Source: Candidatus Methanoperedens sp. (GTDB lineage: Archaea; Halobacteriota; Methanosarcinia; Methanosarcinales; Methanoperedenaceae). Taken from it: 40,847 bases of DNA. The stretch lies in NCBI GenBank assembly GCA_023249105.1, contig JAHFDG010000034.1, positions 1 to 40,847 of the forward strand. The letters are read 5' to 3'. The notes beneath the pieces were generated by a model. It saw only the letters and a list, made by a program, of their open reading frames with translations. It did not search any database and was not told where the DNA came from. Position numbers and translations under genes: made by a program. Numbering within the stretch: the stretch's first letter is position 1; each line of letters opens with the position of its first letter. Positions 7,107 to 13,336 of the stretch are shown in pieces.

Positions 7107-7377
7107 GACGGTGGGATTCTTTGAAATGATGCGGGAACATGGTGGGAGAATAAGGAAAAAGGATTTTGCAGAATTAGCGAGGATATCGAACGTCATTGAT
7201 TATAAAATAGCGTTACAAGGTTTTGATGATGCTTTAAAAAGAAACATGTATGCCACACATAATGAAATAACCCGCGCAATTTGGTCTTGCCATAATTCGA
7301 TTAACCAAACCCCGTCAAAAAAAGAAGCGTTTGAGTCCATGCATAATATCTTCTCAAGGATGGGGTATCAGGCATGA
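7093..7377 (+). CDS. Hypothetical protein (94 aa)
   Basis: A 94-residue helical protein; the start ATG 7093 is downstream of a G-rich run. It has a basic N-terminal half (GGRIRKKDFAELARI) and no motif I recognise. It overlaps the doubtful frame at 6732 by 14 bases. It is probably a small early phage protein. Confidence 0.5.
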   Translation: MTRDETVGFFEMMREHGGRIRKKDFAELARISNVIDYKIALQGFDDALKRNMYATHNEITRAIWSCHNSINQTPSKKEAFESMHNIFSRMGYQA

Positions 7378-7408
7378 AAATAAACAAAATCAAAAAGGAG
7401 CGTGAAAA

Positions 7409-7690
7409 ATGAAAGCCGTATTAGTCACAACACAATATAGGGGTGTATTTTTTGGATACATGAATAAAGGTTTTAAATTACCGAAAGAATTAACCTTAAA
7501 AAACGCCCGGAATTGTATTTATTGGTCGGCTGATTGTGGTGGGTTTTTAGGGCTTGCGGCAGAAGGGCCAAGCTCAAATTGCAGAATTGGGAAAAAGGTA
7601 AATGAATTGACTATTTTTGATATCACAAGCGTAACTCCTGTTTCCGATGAGGCGGCTAAAAAATGGGAAAGCGCAACATGGAAGTCATAA
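7409..7690 (+). CDS. Conserved small phage protein (DUF6948-like)
   Basis: A 93-residue protein with AAGGAG upstream of ATG 7409. The pattern VTTQYRGVFFGY, LKNARNCIYW, GGFLGLAAEGP and DEAAKKWE matches a small conserved family found in many phages and bacteria that I associate with DUF6948. It is a compact beta-rich protein with no known function. The family name is from memory and should be treated as provisional. It overlaps the repeat-protein gene by 13 bases. Confidence 0.6.
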   Translation: MKAVLVTTQYRGVFFGYMNKGFKLPKELTLKNARNCIYWSADCGGFLGLAAEGPSSNCRIGKKVNELTIFDITSVTPVSDEAAKKWESATWKS

Positions 7691-8133
7691 CCAAAGAAAT
7701 TGCACTTCGGGCAGTTCTTTTTGGGGCCTGTAAAATCCCTCAGATCGATAGAAAAATAAGTAAAATCGATCAAAGTGATCTTTTATGGGCTGAAAAAATA
7801 TTAACGCAGGGAGAAAGGAAATTGTTTTTAAGACCGTTATGGACTTTCTCCGGCTACGGCTACGGCTCCGGCGACGGCTACGGCTACGGCGACGGCTCCG
7901 GCTCCGGCTACGGCTCCGGCGACGGCTCCGGCTCCGGCGACGGCTACGGCTACGGCTACGGCTCCGGCGACGGCTACGGCTACGGCGACGGCTCCGGCTC
8001 CGGCGACGGCGACGGCTCCGGCTACGGCGACGGCTCCGGCTACGGCTACGGCGACGGCTACGGCTACGGCGACGGCGACGGCTACGGCGACGGCGACGGC
8101 AAAGGTTTAATTACCAAAGCTTTAGACTTATGA
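7678..8133 (+). CDS. Gly-Tyr/Ser/Asp repeat protein
   Basis: A 151-residue protein; I prefer ATG 7678 over 7663. Residues 1-56 are an ordinary small domain (IALRAVLFGACKIP, LLWAEKILTQGERK). Residues 57-141 are a pure alternation of Gly with Tyr, Ser or Asp, encoded by about 41 hexanucleotide GGC-NNC units. The last 10 residues (KGLITKALDL) return to normal composition. The repeat is likely disordered or adhesive. Similar N-terminal modules with GYG/GDG tails occur in environmental phages, but I know of no assigned function. The uniform use of C in the third position shows that the repeat expanded at DNA level. Confidence 0.6.
   Translation: MEVITKEIALRAVLFGACKIPQIDRKISKIDQSDLLWAEKILTQGERKLFLRPLWTFSGYGYGSGDGYGYGDGSGSGYGSGDGSGSGDGYGYGYGSGDGYGYGDGSGSGDGDGSGYGDGSGYGYGDGYGYGDGDGYGDGDGKGLITKALDL
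7849..8100 (+). repeat. Hexanucleotide GGC-NNC repeat tract
   Basis: About 250 bases in which GGC alternates with TAC, TCC or GAC with no other codon. It is strikingly GC-rich against AT-leaning surroundings and lies inside the gene at 7678. Replication slippage or recombination would change its length in-frame in steps of 6. The other frames encode Leu/Arg strings, which are shadows. Confidence 0.9.
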
Positions 8134-8174
8134 AAATCCGAATTGATCCCTTAGACATGAGGAAGAAGCAATGA
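8130..8174 (+). CDS. 14-residue peptide, possible NinG remnant
   Basis: ATG 8130 overlaps the stop of the repeat gene, and its TGA overlaps ATG 8171. It encodes MKIRIDPLDMRKKQ. The first nine residues look like the opening of phage HNH/NinG-type proteins as I remember them. It may therefore be a truncated relic that now serves only to couple translation to the gene at 8171. Confidence 0.25.
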   Translation: MKIRIDPLDMRKKQ

Positions 8175-8611
8175 GAGAAGAAAAAATGCTTCAAAGGCTC
8201 ATGTTTCTGGATTTAAAAAAACTCCAGAAGAGAACGGATACCGCCTTCCAGCTTTTGCGAAGGATGCAGGAAGCGGATAAAAACGGGGTTGTCAGATGTA
8301 TCTCTTGCAATGCCTATGGGTTTTACAAATCGTTCGACGCCGGGCATTTTATCCAGCGTCATCATCTTGGCGTGAGGTATGAGCCTTTAAACGTCTGGCC
8401 GCAATGTAAAAAATGCAACGATCATCTGCATGGAAATCACGCAAAGTACAGGGATGGACTCAAGAAAAAAATAGGCGTTGATGGTGTTGACCATTTGGAG
8501 GATATAAAAGATAAACCTCCGTATGGGCCTGGGGCAAGTTGGCGGGATTGGTGTATTGAAATATTGATTCACGCAAAAAAGAAAATTAAGGAATTTAAAT
8601 GCAACTCCTAA
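8171..8611 (+). CDS. NinG-like recombination nuclease (HNH-type)
   Basis: A 146-residue protein with GAGGAAG before ATG 8171. After a helical N-terminus (LQKRTDTAFQLLRRMQEA) it has C-x2-C (CISCNAYG), DAGHFIQR, then PQCKKCNDHLHGN and KYRDGLKKKIG. This is the order of the lambda NinG / Rap-associated family, whose core is a zinc-bound HNH-like fold. NinG family members act in phage recombination. It sits in the early region with the exonuclease upstream, consistent with a recombination module. Catalytic residues are inferred from the family pattern. Confidence 0.75.
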   Translation: MREEKMLQRLMFLDLKKLQKRTDTAFQLLRRMQEADKNGVVRCISCNAYGFYKSFDAGHFIQRHHLGVRYEPLNVWPQCKKCNDHLHGNHAKYRDGLKKKIGVDGVDHLEDIKDKPPYGPGASWRDWCIEILIHAKKKIKEFKCNS

Positions 8612-8673
8612 CCTTCAAACAAACCGTAGCCTATCTGCAATTTCATCCGGCGAAATTGTACAGAGGAGAACTT

Positions 8674-8937
8674 ATGACCCCCGAAGAACTTGAGAAGATG
8701 GCAGAAGATATTGTTGAGAAAATTGATGAATGGGAGGAGGAATATACCCACTCATATGCTTACGATTGGATCGAACAAGCCCTTCTCGCCGTCCAGAAAC
8801 AGACGAGGGAAGATTGTGAAAGTATTGCTGAAAGTTTGCATGAGTGGAGTCAAGAGGATGTGCCTAAAGGGCATGAAATTTACGGGTATCGAAAAAATGT
8901 AGAGAAAGCCATCCGAGAAAGCGGGGAGAAGAAATGA
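8674..8937 (+). CDS. Small helical phage protein, paralogue of 9086 gene
   Basis: An 87-residue protein. ATG 8674 has AGAGGAGAA directly upstream. The same frame opens at 8599, and the extra 25 residues (QLLTFKQTVAYL...) look like half of an excisionase-type HTH, but there is no ribosome site there. The protein begins MTPEELEKMAEDIV, contains VQKQTRED and ends AIRESGEKK. The gene at 9086 shares this beginning, the QKQTRE block and the ending, so the two are paralogues. It is acidic and helical, of unknown function. Confidence 0.55.
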   Translation: MTPEELEKMAEDIVEKIDEWEEEYTHSYAYDWIEQALLAVQKQTREDCESIAESLHEWSQEDVPKGHEIYGYRKNVEKAIRESGEKK

Positions 8938-9089
8938 AGACTTGTTTTGTGTGCAAAAGGAAGTATGACGGCTATGGGAATAACGCACAACCTTTAAAGA
9001 AAGGCCAATGCTGTGATTTCTGTAATGCAACGAAAGTGCTTCCTGCGAGGATAAGAGAGCATTTTAATTCTAGGAGAAAGAAACCATGA
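8934..9089 (+). CDS. Small four-cysteine zinc protein
   Basis: A 51-residue protein from ATG 8934 (ATGA overlap with the previous gene) to TGA 9087-9089 (overlap with the next). It has C-x2-C (CFVCK), then NNAQPLKKGQCCDFCNATKVLPARI. This pattern, CxxC followed by NNA-PL-G-CCD-CN and V-PARI, recurs in short phage proteins as I remember. It is presumably a zinc-binding structural fold of unknown role. Confidence 0.6.
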   Translation: MKTCFVCKRKYDGYGNNAQPLKKGQCCDFCNATKVLPARIREHFNSRRKKP

Positions 9090-9367
9090 CCCCCGAAGAA
9101 ATCTCTAAGATGGCGATAGAATTGGTTAATATGTTTTATCCGTACGAGCCAACTGGCACTTTAGAGGTAGCGCGATATAACGATAGAGTAAATCGTGTTA
9201 AGCAATCCCTTCTTACCTTCCAGAAACAGACGAGGGAGGAAGATGCGAGCATTGCTGAAATAACAAGCTTTGATCGGATTTGTGACAGGCATGAGGGGGA
9301 GATACGCACAACCTATCATGGCTGTTCAGAAATCGCGAAAGCCATCATGGAAAATGGCGCTAAATGA
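9086..9367 (+). CDS. Small helical phage protein, paralogue of 8674 gene
   Basis: A 93-residue protein starting MTPEEISKMAIELV, with FQKQTREEDASIAE in the middle and AIMENGAK at the end. It shares all three blocks with the protein at 8674, and the two genes have an identical 18-base stretch (8793-8810 and 9220-9237). Function unknown. Stop-start overlaps on both sides show it belongs to the early operon. Confidence 0.6.
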   Translation: MTPEEISKMAIELVNMFYPYEPTGTLEVARYNDRVNRVKQSLLTFQKQTREEDASIAEITSFDRICDRHEGEIRTTYHGCSEIAKAIMENGAK

Positions 9368-9675
9368 ATCAGTGTGATAACTGCCAGAAGCTTGAGAAGG
9401 AAATCAAAAACAAAGATTCAGAATTGTTTAAGCATAAAAATGCAACTTTAGAAATAATAAAATACAGTTGGAGAATAAAAGCTAAACTCGAAGCCCTCAA
9501 ACGACAAGCGGAGAAAATGGAAAAGGCCATTAAATTTTGCAAAGACATTGCCGAGGAGGAACATGGTTTTCAATCACAAGGTGTCGGCGCTGAATGCGCA
9601 TTGAAACACATAATACGGAAATCTCTCGAAGTCCTTTCCTCATGGCAGAAATTCAAGGAGGCGCGGGGGAAATGA
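9364..9675 (+). CDS. Coiled-coil protein with N-terminal CxxC
   Basis: A 103-residue protein: MNQCDNCQKLEKEIK gives C-x2-C at the very start. Long charged helices follow (KAKLEALKRQAEKMEKAIKF). No catalytic motif. Probably a small structural or regulatory early protein. ATGA overlap with the previous gene. Confidence 0.55.
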   Translation: MNQCDNCQKLEKEIKNKDSELFKHKNATLEIIKYSWRIKAKLEALKRQAEKMEKAIKFCKDIAEEEHGFQSQGVGAECALKHIIRKSLEVLSSWQKFKEARGK

Positions 9676-9702
9676 AGCTTGAGATTGTGGTGAGGAAACG
9701 AC

Positions 9703-9849
9703 GTGATTAAGACTATCAAGGGGCTTTTAATCTGCCTTGTGACGGCATCGTTAGCCGCCTTATTCGAGGGTACTGTCCCGCACCAAGAAAAGCACTCATG
9801 GCTTTGGTACTACAAAGAACATTTCAGGCAATGGATGGCGGGAAAATGA
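9703..9849 (+). CDS. Small single-pass membrane protein, GTG start
   Basis: GTG 9703 follows GTGAGGAAA at a good distance. The 48-residue product has a hydrophobic helix (GLLICLVTASLAALF) then an aromatic, charged tail (SWLWYYKEHFRQW). Its TGA overlaps the ATG of the next membrane protein. A membrane pair in an early region may alter the host envelope or exclude other phages, but that is speculation. Confidence 0.45.
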   Translation: MIKTIKGLLICLVTASLAALFEGTVPHQEKHSWLWYYKEHFRQWMAGK

Positions 9850-10025
9850 AAATACTCAAAATACTATGGGTGAGCTTTCTATTTTCTTCTGCCTCTCTGA
9901 TTTTAGGATTTGTTCTTTACATGCTTTTTAAATATTTATTTTCGGTTAACGCTCTATTGGGAACTTTCTGCGTTCTTTTTTTAAGCTGTTTTTTTCTTGG
10001 ATTAGCAGCGGAATATAAAAAATGA
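9846..10025 (+). CDS. Two-helix membrane protein
   Basis: A 59-residue, very hydrophobic protein. ATG 9846 overlaps the previous stop; the frame extends to 9798 but inside another gene. Two transmembrane segments (ILWVSFLFSSASLILGFVLY and LLGTFCVLFLSCFFLGLA) are separated by a short basic-aromatic loop, with a KK tail. Family unknown. Confidence 0.5.
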   Translation: MKILKILWVSFLFSSASLILGFVLYMLFKYLFSVNALLGTFCVLFLSCFFLGLAAEYKK

Positions 10026-10095
10026 TTAGCGGCCGTGTCACATTATAATAAAAAACATCGGTGCATCGTGGGCAGGGTATCGAGCAGCCGCTAAT
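10025..10095 (+). ncRNA. Long-stem element 1, degenerate partner of the tRNA-like element
   Basis: ATTAGCGGC (10025-10033) pairs perfectly with GCCGCTAAT (10087-10095). The inner 7-base segments GCGGCCG/CAGCCGC match the acceptor stem of the tRNA-like element at 10202 except for one C-A mismatch. The sequences flanking both elements are also alike (AAAATGATTRGCGGC before, CAGCCGCTAA after). No T arm is visible. It may be a decayed copy or a companion structured RNA. Confidence 0.4.
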
Positions 10096-10097
10096 GC

Positions 10098-10190
10098 AGA
10101 ACAGCCAATAAAACAAACTTGAACTGCGCGGGGGAACAGCTTGAAACAAAGCTTGAGAAGTCAAGGACTGAACCTGCGATTGGCTGTTCT
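10098..10190 (+). ncRNA. Long-stem element 2 (12-bp perfect closing stem)
   Basis: AGAACAGCCAAT (10098-10109) is the exact reverse complement of ATTGGCTGTTCT (10179-10190). Stacked on it, CGCGGG (10127-10132) pairs with CCTGCG (10173-10178) with one G-U pair. Inside, CTTGA-GAAG-TCAAG (10152-10165) forms a tight hairpin. There is no open frame of note. This is a strongly structured, presumably transcribed RNA of unknown class. Confidence 0.45.
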
Positions 10191-10201
10191 AAAAATGATT
10201 G

Positions 10202-10318
10202 GCGGCTGTGGCGGAATAGGTAGACGCTACGGAAGCTAGACGTACTTAGGGCAGGTGACGCTTTGGGAACGGAGCAGGATTGGGTACGTTATGCCGGGTG
10301 CAAATCCCGGCCAGCCGC
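10202..10318 (+). tRNA. tRNA-like RNA with Leu-type D arm and atypical insert
   Basis: A 7-bp acceptor-like stem (GCGGCTG/CAGCCGC) is followed by TG, a D arm with GCGG-AATAGGTAGAC-GC as in bacterial tRNA-Leu, and a T arm 10293-10298/10306-10311 with loop TGCAAAT. The T stem can be 6 bp, stacking on the acceptor to 13 bp. Where a 17-base anticodon arm and a short variable arm should be, there are 65 bases including ACGTAC/GTACGT (10240-10245/10284-10289). ACTTAGGG resembles a Leu UAG loop but lacks a good stem. No CCA is encoded. It is 117 bases in total, against about 85 for tRNA-Leu. It could be a tRNA with an insertion, or a tRNA-mimic RNA. Confidence 0.45.
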
Positions 10319-10338
10319 TAAAAATTGGAGGCAAGAGA

Positions 10339-10518
10339 ATGACTAATGCTTTACTTCTTTTGATAGCTGATCGAGATTGTCCGGGGCATAAGCATCGGAT
10401 AAAAGGAATTGAATTTAAAACGGGCGTGTGGAATAACGCGGAAGGAAGATATGTTGACGGCCCCGGAAGTTACGGAGAAGCCGTAGTTGAATGCATAAAC
10501 AAAGAGGCAAAGGCATGA
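10339..10518 (+). CDS. Hypothetical protein (59 aa)
   Basis: ATG 10339 has TTGGAGG eight bases upstream, which decides against the longer frame from 10255 that would run through the tRNA-like element. The product has a hydrophobic start (NALLLLIADRD), a CPGHKHR motif and FKTGVWNNAEGRYVDGPGSY. No family recognised. Confidence 0.5.
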   Translation: MTNALLLLIADRDCPGHKHRIKGIEFKTGVWNNAEGRYVDGPGSYGEAVVECINKEAKA

Positions 10519-10521
10519 ATC

Positions 10522-10680
10522 ATGTTTCAACAAAAGAATGAAATGTTCAAAACAGTATGTGAGCTTTACGGCCATTGTTATTGCCAATTCATTTATGTGC
10601 CCATTTCTGGGGCAGAATCAATTTCGGTGACATTTAATCATTCTCAATGCTGTATCTGCGGACACCGTAGAAAGTTATGA
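10522..10680 (+). CDS. Small Cys/His protein (52 aa)
   Basis: ATG 10522 shortly after the previous gene, stop at 10680 abutting the next ATG. It is cysteine-rich: CYCQF in the middle and CCICGHRRK at the end, suggesting zinc binding. It has no clear ribosome site, so the exact start is uncertain. Function unknown. Confidence 0.45.
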   Translation: MFQQKNEMFKTVCELYGHCYCQFIYVPISGAESISVTFNHSQCCICGHRRKL

Positions 10681-11373
10681 ATGAACACGAAAAGGTTATT
10701 CATCTTTATTCACGTCGTGATTTTATTATGCTTACCCCACCAGTCTTTAAGAGCGACGGAAGAATCAAGACTCCGGCCACTGGGTACTTCCGAGTCTGCC
10801 AATGTCCTAAACGCTCTAAGGTCAGAGCTTCGCGCCACCGAAAACTTCGAGACACTAATAAGACGGGCAAGAAAAGAGTTAAGCAGGTACATCCTGATCG
10901 TAAATACTCAAAAGTTAAGGAACCCAGAGCAGGGGGAACAGTTATTCGATAGGCTCTTTGATCTCCGGCTTTGGTTCAACACGATTCACCCGGACAATAA
11001 TCAGGAATACAGAAGATGGCGGGAAGTGAAGGATGGGATCATGTTACTTCTGATGCAAACAGCACGGGAGATTTTAGAATTAGATAGGCATGGAAGCTAT
11101 GATTATAAAGATTGGGGAATTCTGGCATCAGCAAGAAGGTATGTTGTGAAACTCCGGGCTATCACTTTGAAAGAGATAACGAATCGGCAACTCCTAGAGG
11201 ATATGATGGATGGACTTGAAGATGCCACAGATTTTATCGCTGGAGTGGACATCGACGAGTACAAAGAGGAATTTGAGTTTGTGTACGCGCAGATAGTTTC
11301 AACGGCCCAAAATGTGACGGCGAGAATTGTGGAGCTTGAACATGAACGAAGTGAGATTAGAAAGGCGGCATGA
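10681..11373 (+). CDS. Secreted helical protein with LRPL/RSELRA motif
   Basis: A 230-residue protein. Residues 1-25 form a signal peptide (KR, hydrophobic FIFIHVVILLCL, cleavage near LRA). Just after it comes a striking segment with LRATEESRLRPL and later RSELRATEN, a near-repeat. The rest is helical and charged, without catalytic motifs. Post-signal LRP.. and RSELR stretches recall secreted proteins of Omnitrophota-like bacteria, as I remember them, which would make this a host-derived gene. It immediately precedes the glycan genes (ATGA overlap with the cupin), so an envelope role is possible. Confidence 0.55.
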   Translation: MNTKRLFIFIHVVILLCLPHQSLRATEESRLRPLGTSESANVLNALRSELRATENFETLIRRARKELSRYILIVNTQKLRNPEQGEQLFDRLFDLRLWFNTIHPDNNQEYRRWREVKDGIMLLLMQTAREILELDRHGSYDYKDWGILASARRYVVKLRAITLKEITNRQLLEDMMDGLEDATDFIAGVDIDEYKEEFEFVYAQIVSTAQNVTARIVELEHERSEIRKAA

Positions 11374-11777
11374 ATAAAATAACTGTTGGCGATGAAGTCT
11401 ACGCAATTTTAGTGTTACAAAAGAAAGCAAAAAAAGGCACGACCTGGATCGGCGAACCTTACGAACCTTTGCAAGGGTCGATCATGAAATACGAAAAAGG
11501 TAAGGTATTCAGGCTTCACAGGCACATATTAAACCCGCGTATGATCCAAAGAACGCAGGAAGCGTTTGTCGTCATTTCCGGCAAGATAGAAGTGGTCATG
11601 CATGACAAAAACTTTAAACCGATTGGGTCATTACAAGCCTCAGCCGGGGATGCGATTTTTATTTACCGGGGGGGGCATGAAGTGAAAATTATTAAAGATG
11701 CTGTTCTTTATGAGATCAAAGCCGGGGCGTACACTTACGTTTCAGACGATAAAGAGTTTAAAAATGATAAGAGTTAG
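11370..11777 (+). CDS. Cupin-fold protein of glycan island
   Basis: A 135-residue single-domain cupin: KVFRLHRH near residue 46 gives the first metal-binding His cluster, followed by EAFVVISGKIEVVMHD and SAGDAIFIYRGGHEVKI, the two beta-barrel cupin motifs, and a C-terminal strand (YEIKAGAY). Small cupins of this type in polysaccharide clusters are sugar isomerases or regulators; the exact chemistry cannot be told. It overlaps the aminotransferase gene by 14 bases, so they are probably co-translated. Confidence 0.65.
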   Translation: MNKITVGDEVYAILVLQKKAKKGTTWIGEPYEPLQGSIMKYEKGKVFRLHRHILNPRMIQRTQEAFVVISGKIEVVMHDKNFKPIGSLQASAGDAIFIYRGGHEVKIIKDAVLYEIKAGAYTYVSDDKEFKNDKS

Positions 11778-12720
11778 CGAGCCTTTGCTCCTCGGAAACG
11801 AAAAAAAATATTTGTGCGAAGCTATCGACGAGGGCGAAGTCTCAAGCGGCGGGAAGTTTGTCAGGCAATTCGAGGAAGCTTTTGCAAAGTGGTCAGGTAA
11901 TAAATACGCGGTGGGCGTCTCAAGCGGGACAGCGGCGTTGGAAGCGGCGATTTGGGCTTTAGGGCTTCGTGGAATATCCGTACCTTCGGGAACGATCATA
12001 AGCTGTTATGTTGCGGCAATTCGTGCCGGGACAAAAGTTTTGTTAAGAGACAACGGAACAAACCCAAAACATGTCCATTTTATGCGCTGTCATCTATTCG
12101 GGGAGTTTGACGATTGCGGGGGGTTGTGGAACGTTGACGACCTTTCGCAGTATTGGAAACCCTATACCGTCCCCGATGTCGGATGCTATTCGTTATACGC
12201 CAATAAACTTGTTACGTCCGGTGAGGGCGGGGTGATTGTCACAAACCGCGAGGCGATTTACGAACGGTTAAAGTCATACCGGAACCTTTGTCACGGGGAT
12301 GAACGGTTTATCCACGATGATCTTGGTTATAATTTCAGGATGTCAAACGTGCAGGCGGCGGTTGCATTAGCTCAATTAGAGCAGATTGACAAATTCACCG
12401 AGATCAAACAAAGGAACAGAGATTTATATTTGAAATATCTACCGGAAGATATCGCCCCTAAATTCAGGTTTGAAGTTCCGTGGATGTATTTGGTTTATTA
12501 TCACGGGGACGCCGGGGAAATAGTCAAGAAACTGCAAGAGCTGGGCATTGAGTCCCGCCGCTTCTTTTATCCTATTCATCGGCAGAGTTTTATTAATGTG
12601 AAAGGTGACTTCCCCAAAGCGGATGATTTATGGGGGCATAGTTTTTATTTACCCAGCGGGTTAACACTGACGGAGGGTGAGATCATTCATGTTTGCAAAA
12701 TGCTACAGTCAATATTATGA
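11764..12720 (+). CDS. DegT/DnrJ/EryC1-type sugar aminotransferase
   Basis: A 318-residue PLP enzyme, starting at ATG 11764 (MIRVSEPLLLGNE); a frame from 11698 lies inside the cupin gene. Family landmarks are GVSSGTAALEAAIWALGLRG (substrate/PLP pocket), NVDDLSQY and the Schiff-base lysine Lys148 in SLYANKLVTSGEGG, then LGYNFRMSNVQAAVALAQLEQ. It transfers an amino group to a keto-sugar nucleotide for cell-surface glycans. It is about 50 residues shorter than typical members. Neighbours are a cupin and a methyltransferase, an amino-sugar modification set. Confidence 0.85.
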   Translation: MIRVSEPLLLGNEKKYLCEAIDEGEVSSGGKFVRQFEEAFAKWSGNKYAVGVSSGTAALEAAIWALGLRGISVPSGTIISCYVAAIRAGTKVLLRDNGTNPKHVHFMRCHLFGEFDDCGGLWNVDDLSQYWKPYTVPDVGCYSLYANKLVTSGEGGVIVTNREAIYERLKSYRNLCHGDERFIHDDLGYNFRMSNVQAAVALAQLEQIDKFTEIKQRNRDLYLKYLPEDIAPKFRFEVPWMYLVYYHGDAGEIVKKLQELGIESRRFFYPIHRQSFINVKGDFPKADDLWGHSFYLPSGLTLTEGEIIHVCKMLQSIL

Positions 12721-13336
12721 GCTGTTCAATTCTGACAAGCCCTACAAAAAAGAAATAGAATTTGTTTACAAATGGGCCGGGAACCCTTCAAGGATTTTAG
12801 ATATCGGTTGCGGTACGGCGAATTACTGGCAGCATTTCCCGCACGATTGTTTTATTGTCGGGATTGACAGCTCGAAGGAAATGATTGCGGCTTCAAAGCA
12901 TAAGAACAGGATACTTCACCAGAACGTATTAGAAGGTTTTAAAAGGACATGGTTACAGGTCGGATTAGTCACGGCTTTATTTGACGTTATAAATTACATC
13001 CCAGATCATTCATGGTGGAAAGATTTACCGCTTCAGAAAGGCGGGCATTTTATATTTGACATTTTTAATGAATCTATGGTAAAAAGGGATGGATTTCGAG
13101 CAACTAAGAAAACTATCGGTAGTATAAGCCGGATGATTTCGCCATTAAATTATGATGGCAAAAAGATTATTTTAGAAATTAAATTTGGAGGCAATGGCTT
13201 AAAATTACAAGAATTACACACTATGTATATCTGGAGTGAAAAAGATATTGAATCATTTTGTGGGCGAGAATTTGGGATTGTAGAGGTTAAAAATACGTCG
13301 ACATGGCAACAGTGGTGGAAACTCCAGAGAAAATAA
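12689..13336 (+). CDS. SAM-dependent methyltransferase
   Basis: A 215-residue class I methyltransferase. Motif I DIGCGTAN begins at residue 38, motif II around VGIDSSKEM and motif III GHFIFDIF. I chose ATG 12689, with GGAGGG upstream; a GTG at 12677 lies on that site. It overlaps the aminotransferase by 32 bases and the HNH gene by 34 bases. It probably methylates a sugar or sugar nucleotide in this island; the substrate is unknown. Confidence 0.8.
   Translation: MFAKCYSQYYELFNSDKPYKKEIEFVYKWAGNPSRILDIGCGTANYWQHFPHDCFIVGIDSSKEMIAASKHKNRILHQNVLEGFKRTWLQVGLVTALFDVINYIPDHSWWKDLPLQKGGHFIFDIFNESMVKRDGFRATKKTIGSISRMISPLNYDGKKIILEIKFGGNGLKLQELHTMYIWSEKDIESFCGREFGIVEVKNTSTWQQWWKLQRK

Noticed and set aside
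7839-8174. Leu/Arg-repeat open frame (LRLRRR...)
   Set aside because: It is the +1 shadow of the GGC-NNC repeat gene at 7678; the composition is an artefact of the hexamer repeat.
10240-10256. Canonical tRNA-Leu(UAG) anticodon loop CTTAGGG
   Set aside because: The five bases on each side pair at only three positions, so a standard anticodon arm is not supported.
10255-10338. Upstream extension of the 10339 gene
   Set aside because: It would be translated through the tRNA-like element, and a strong GGAGG precedes ATG 10339.
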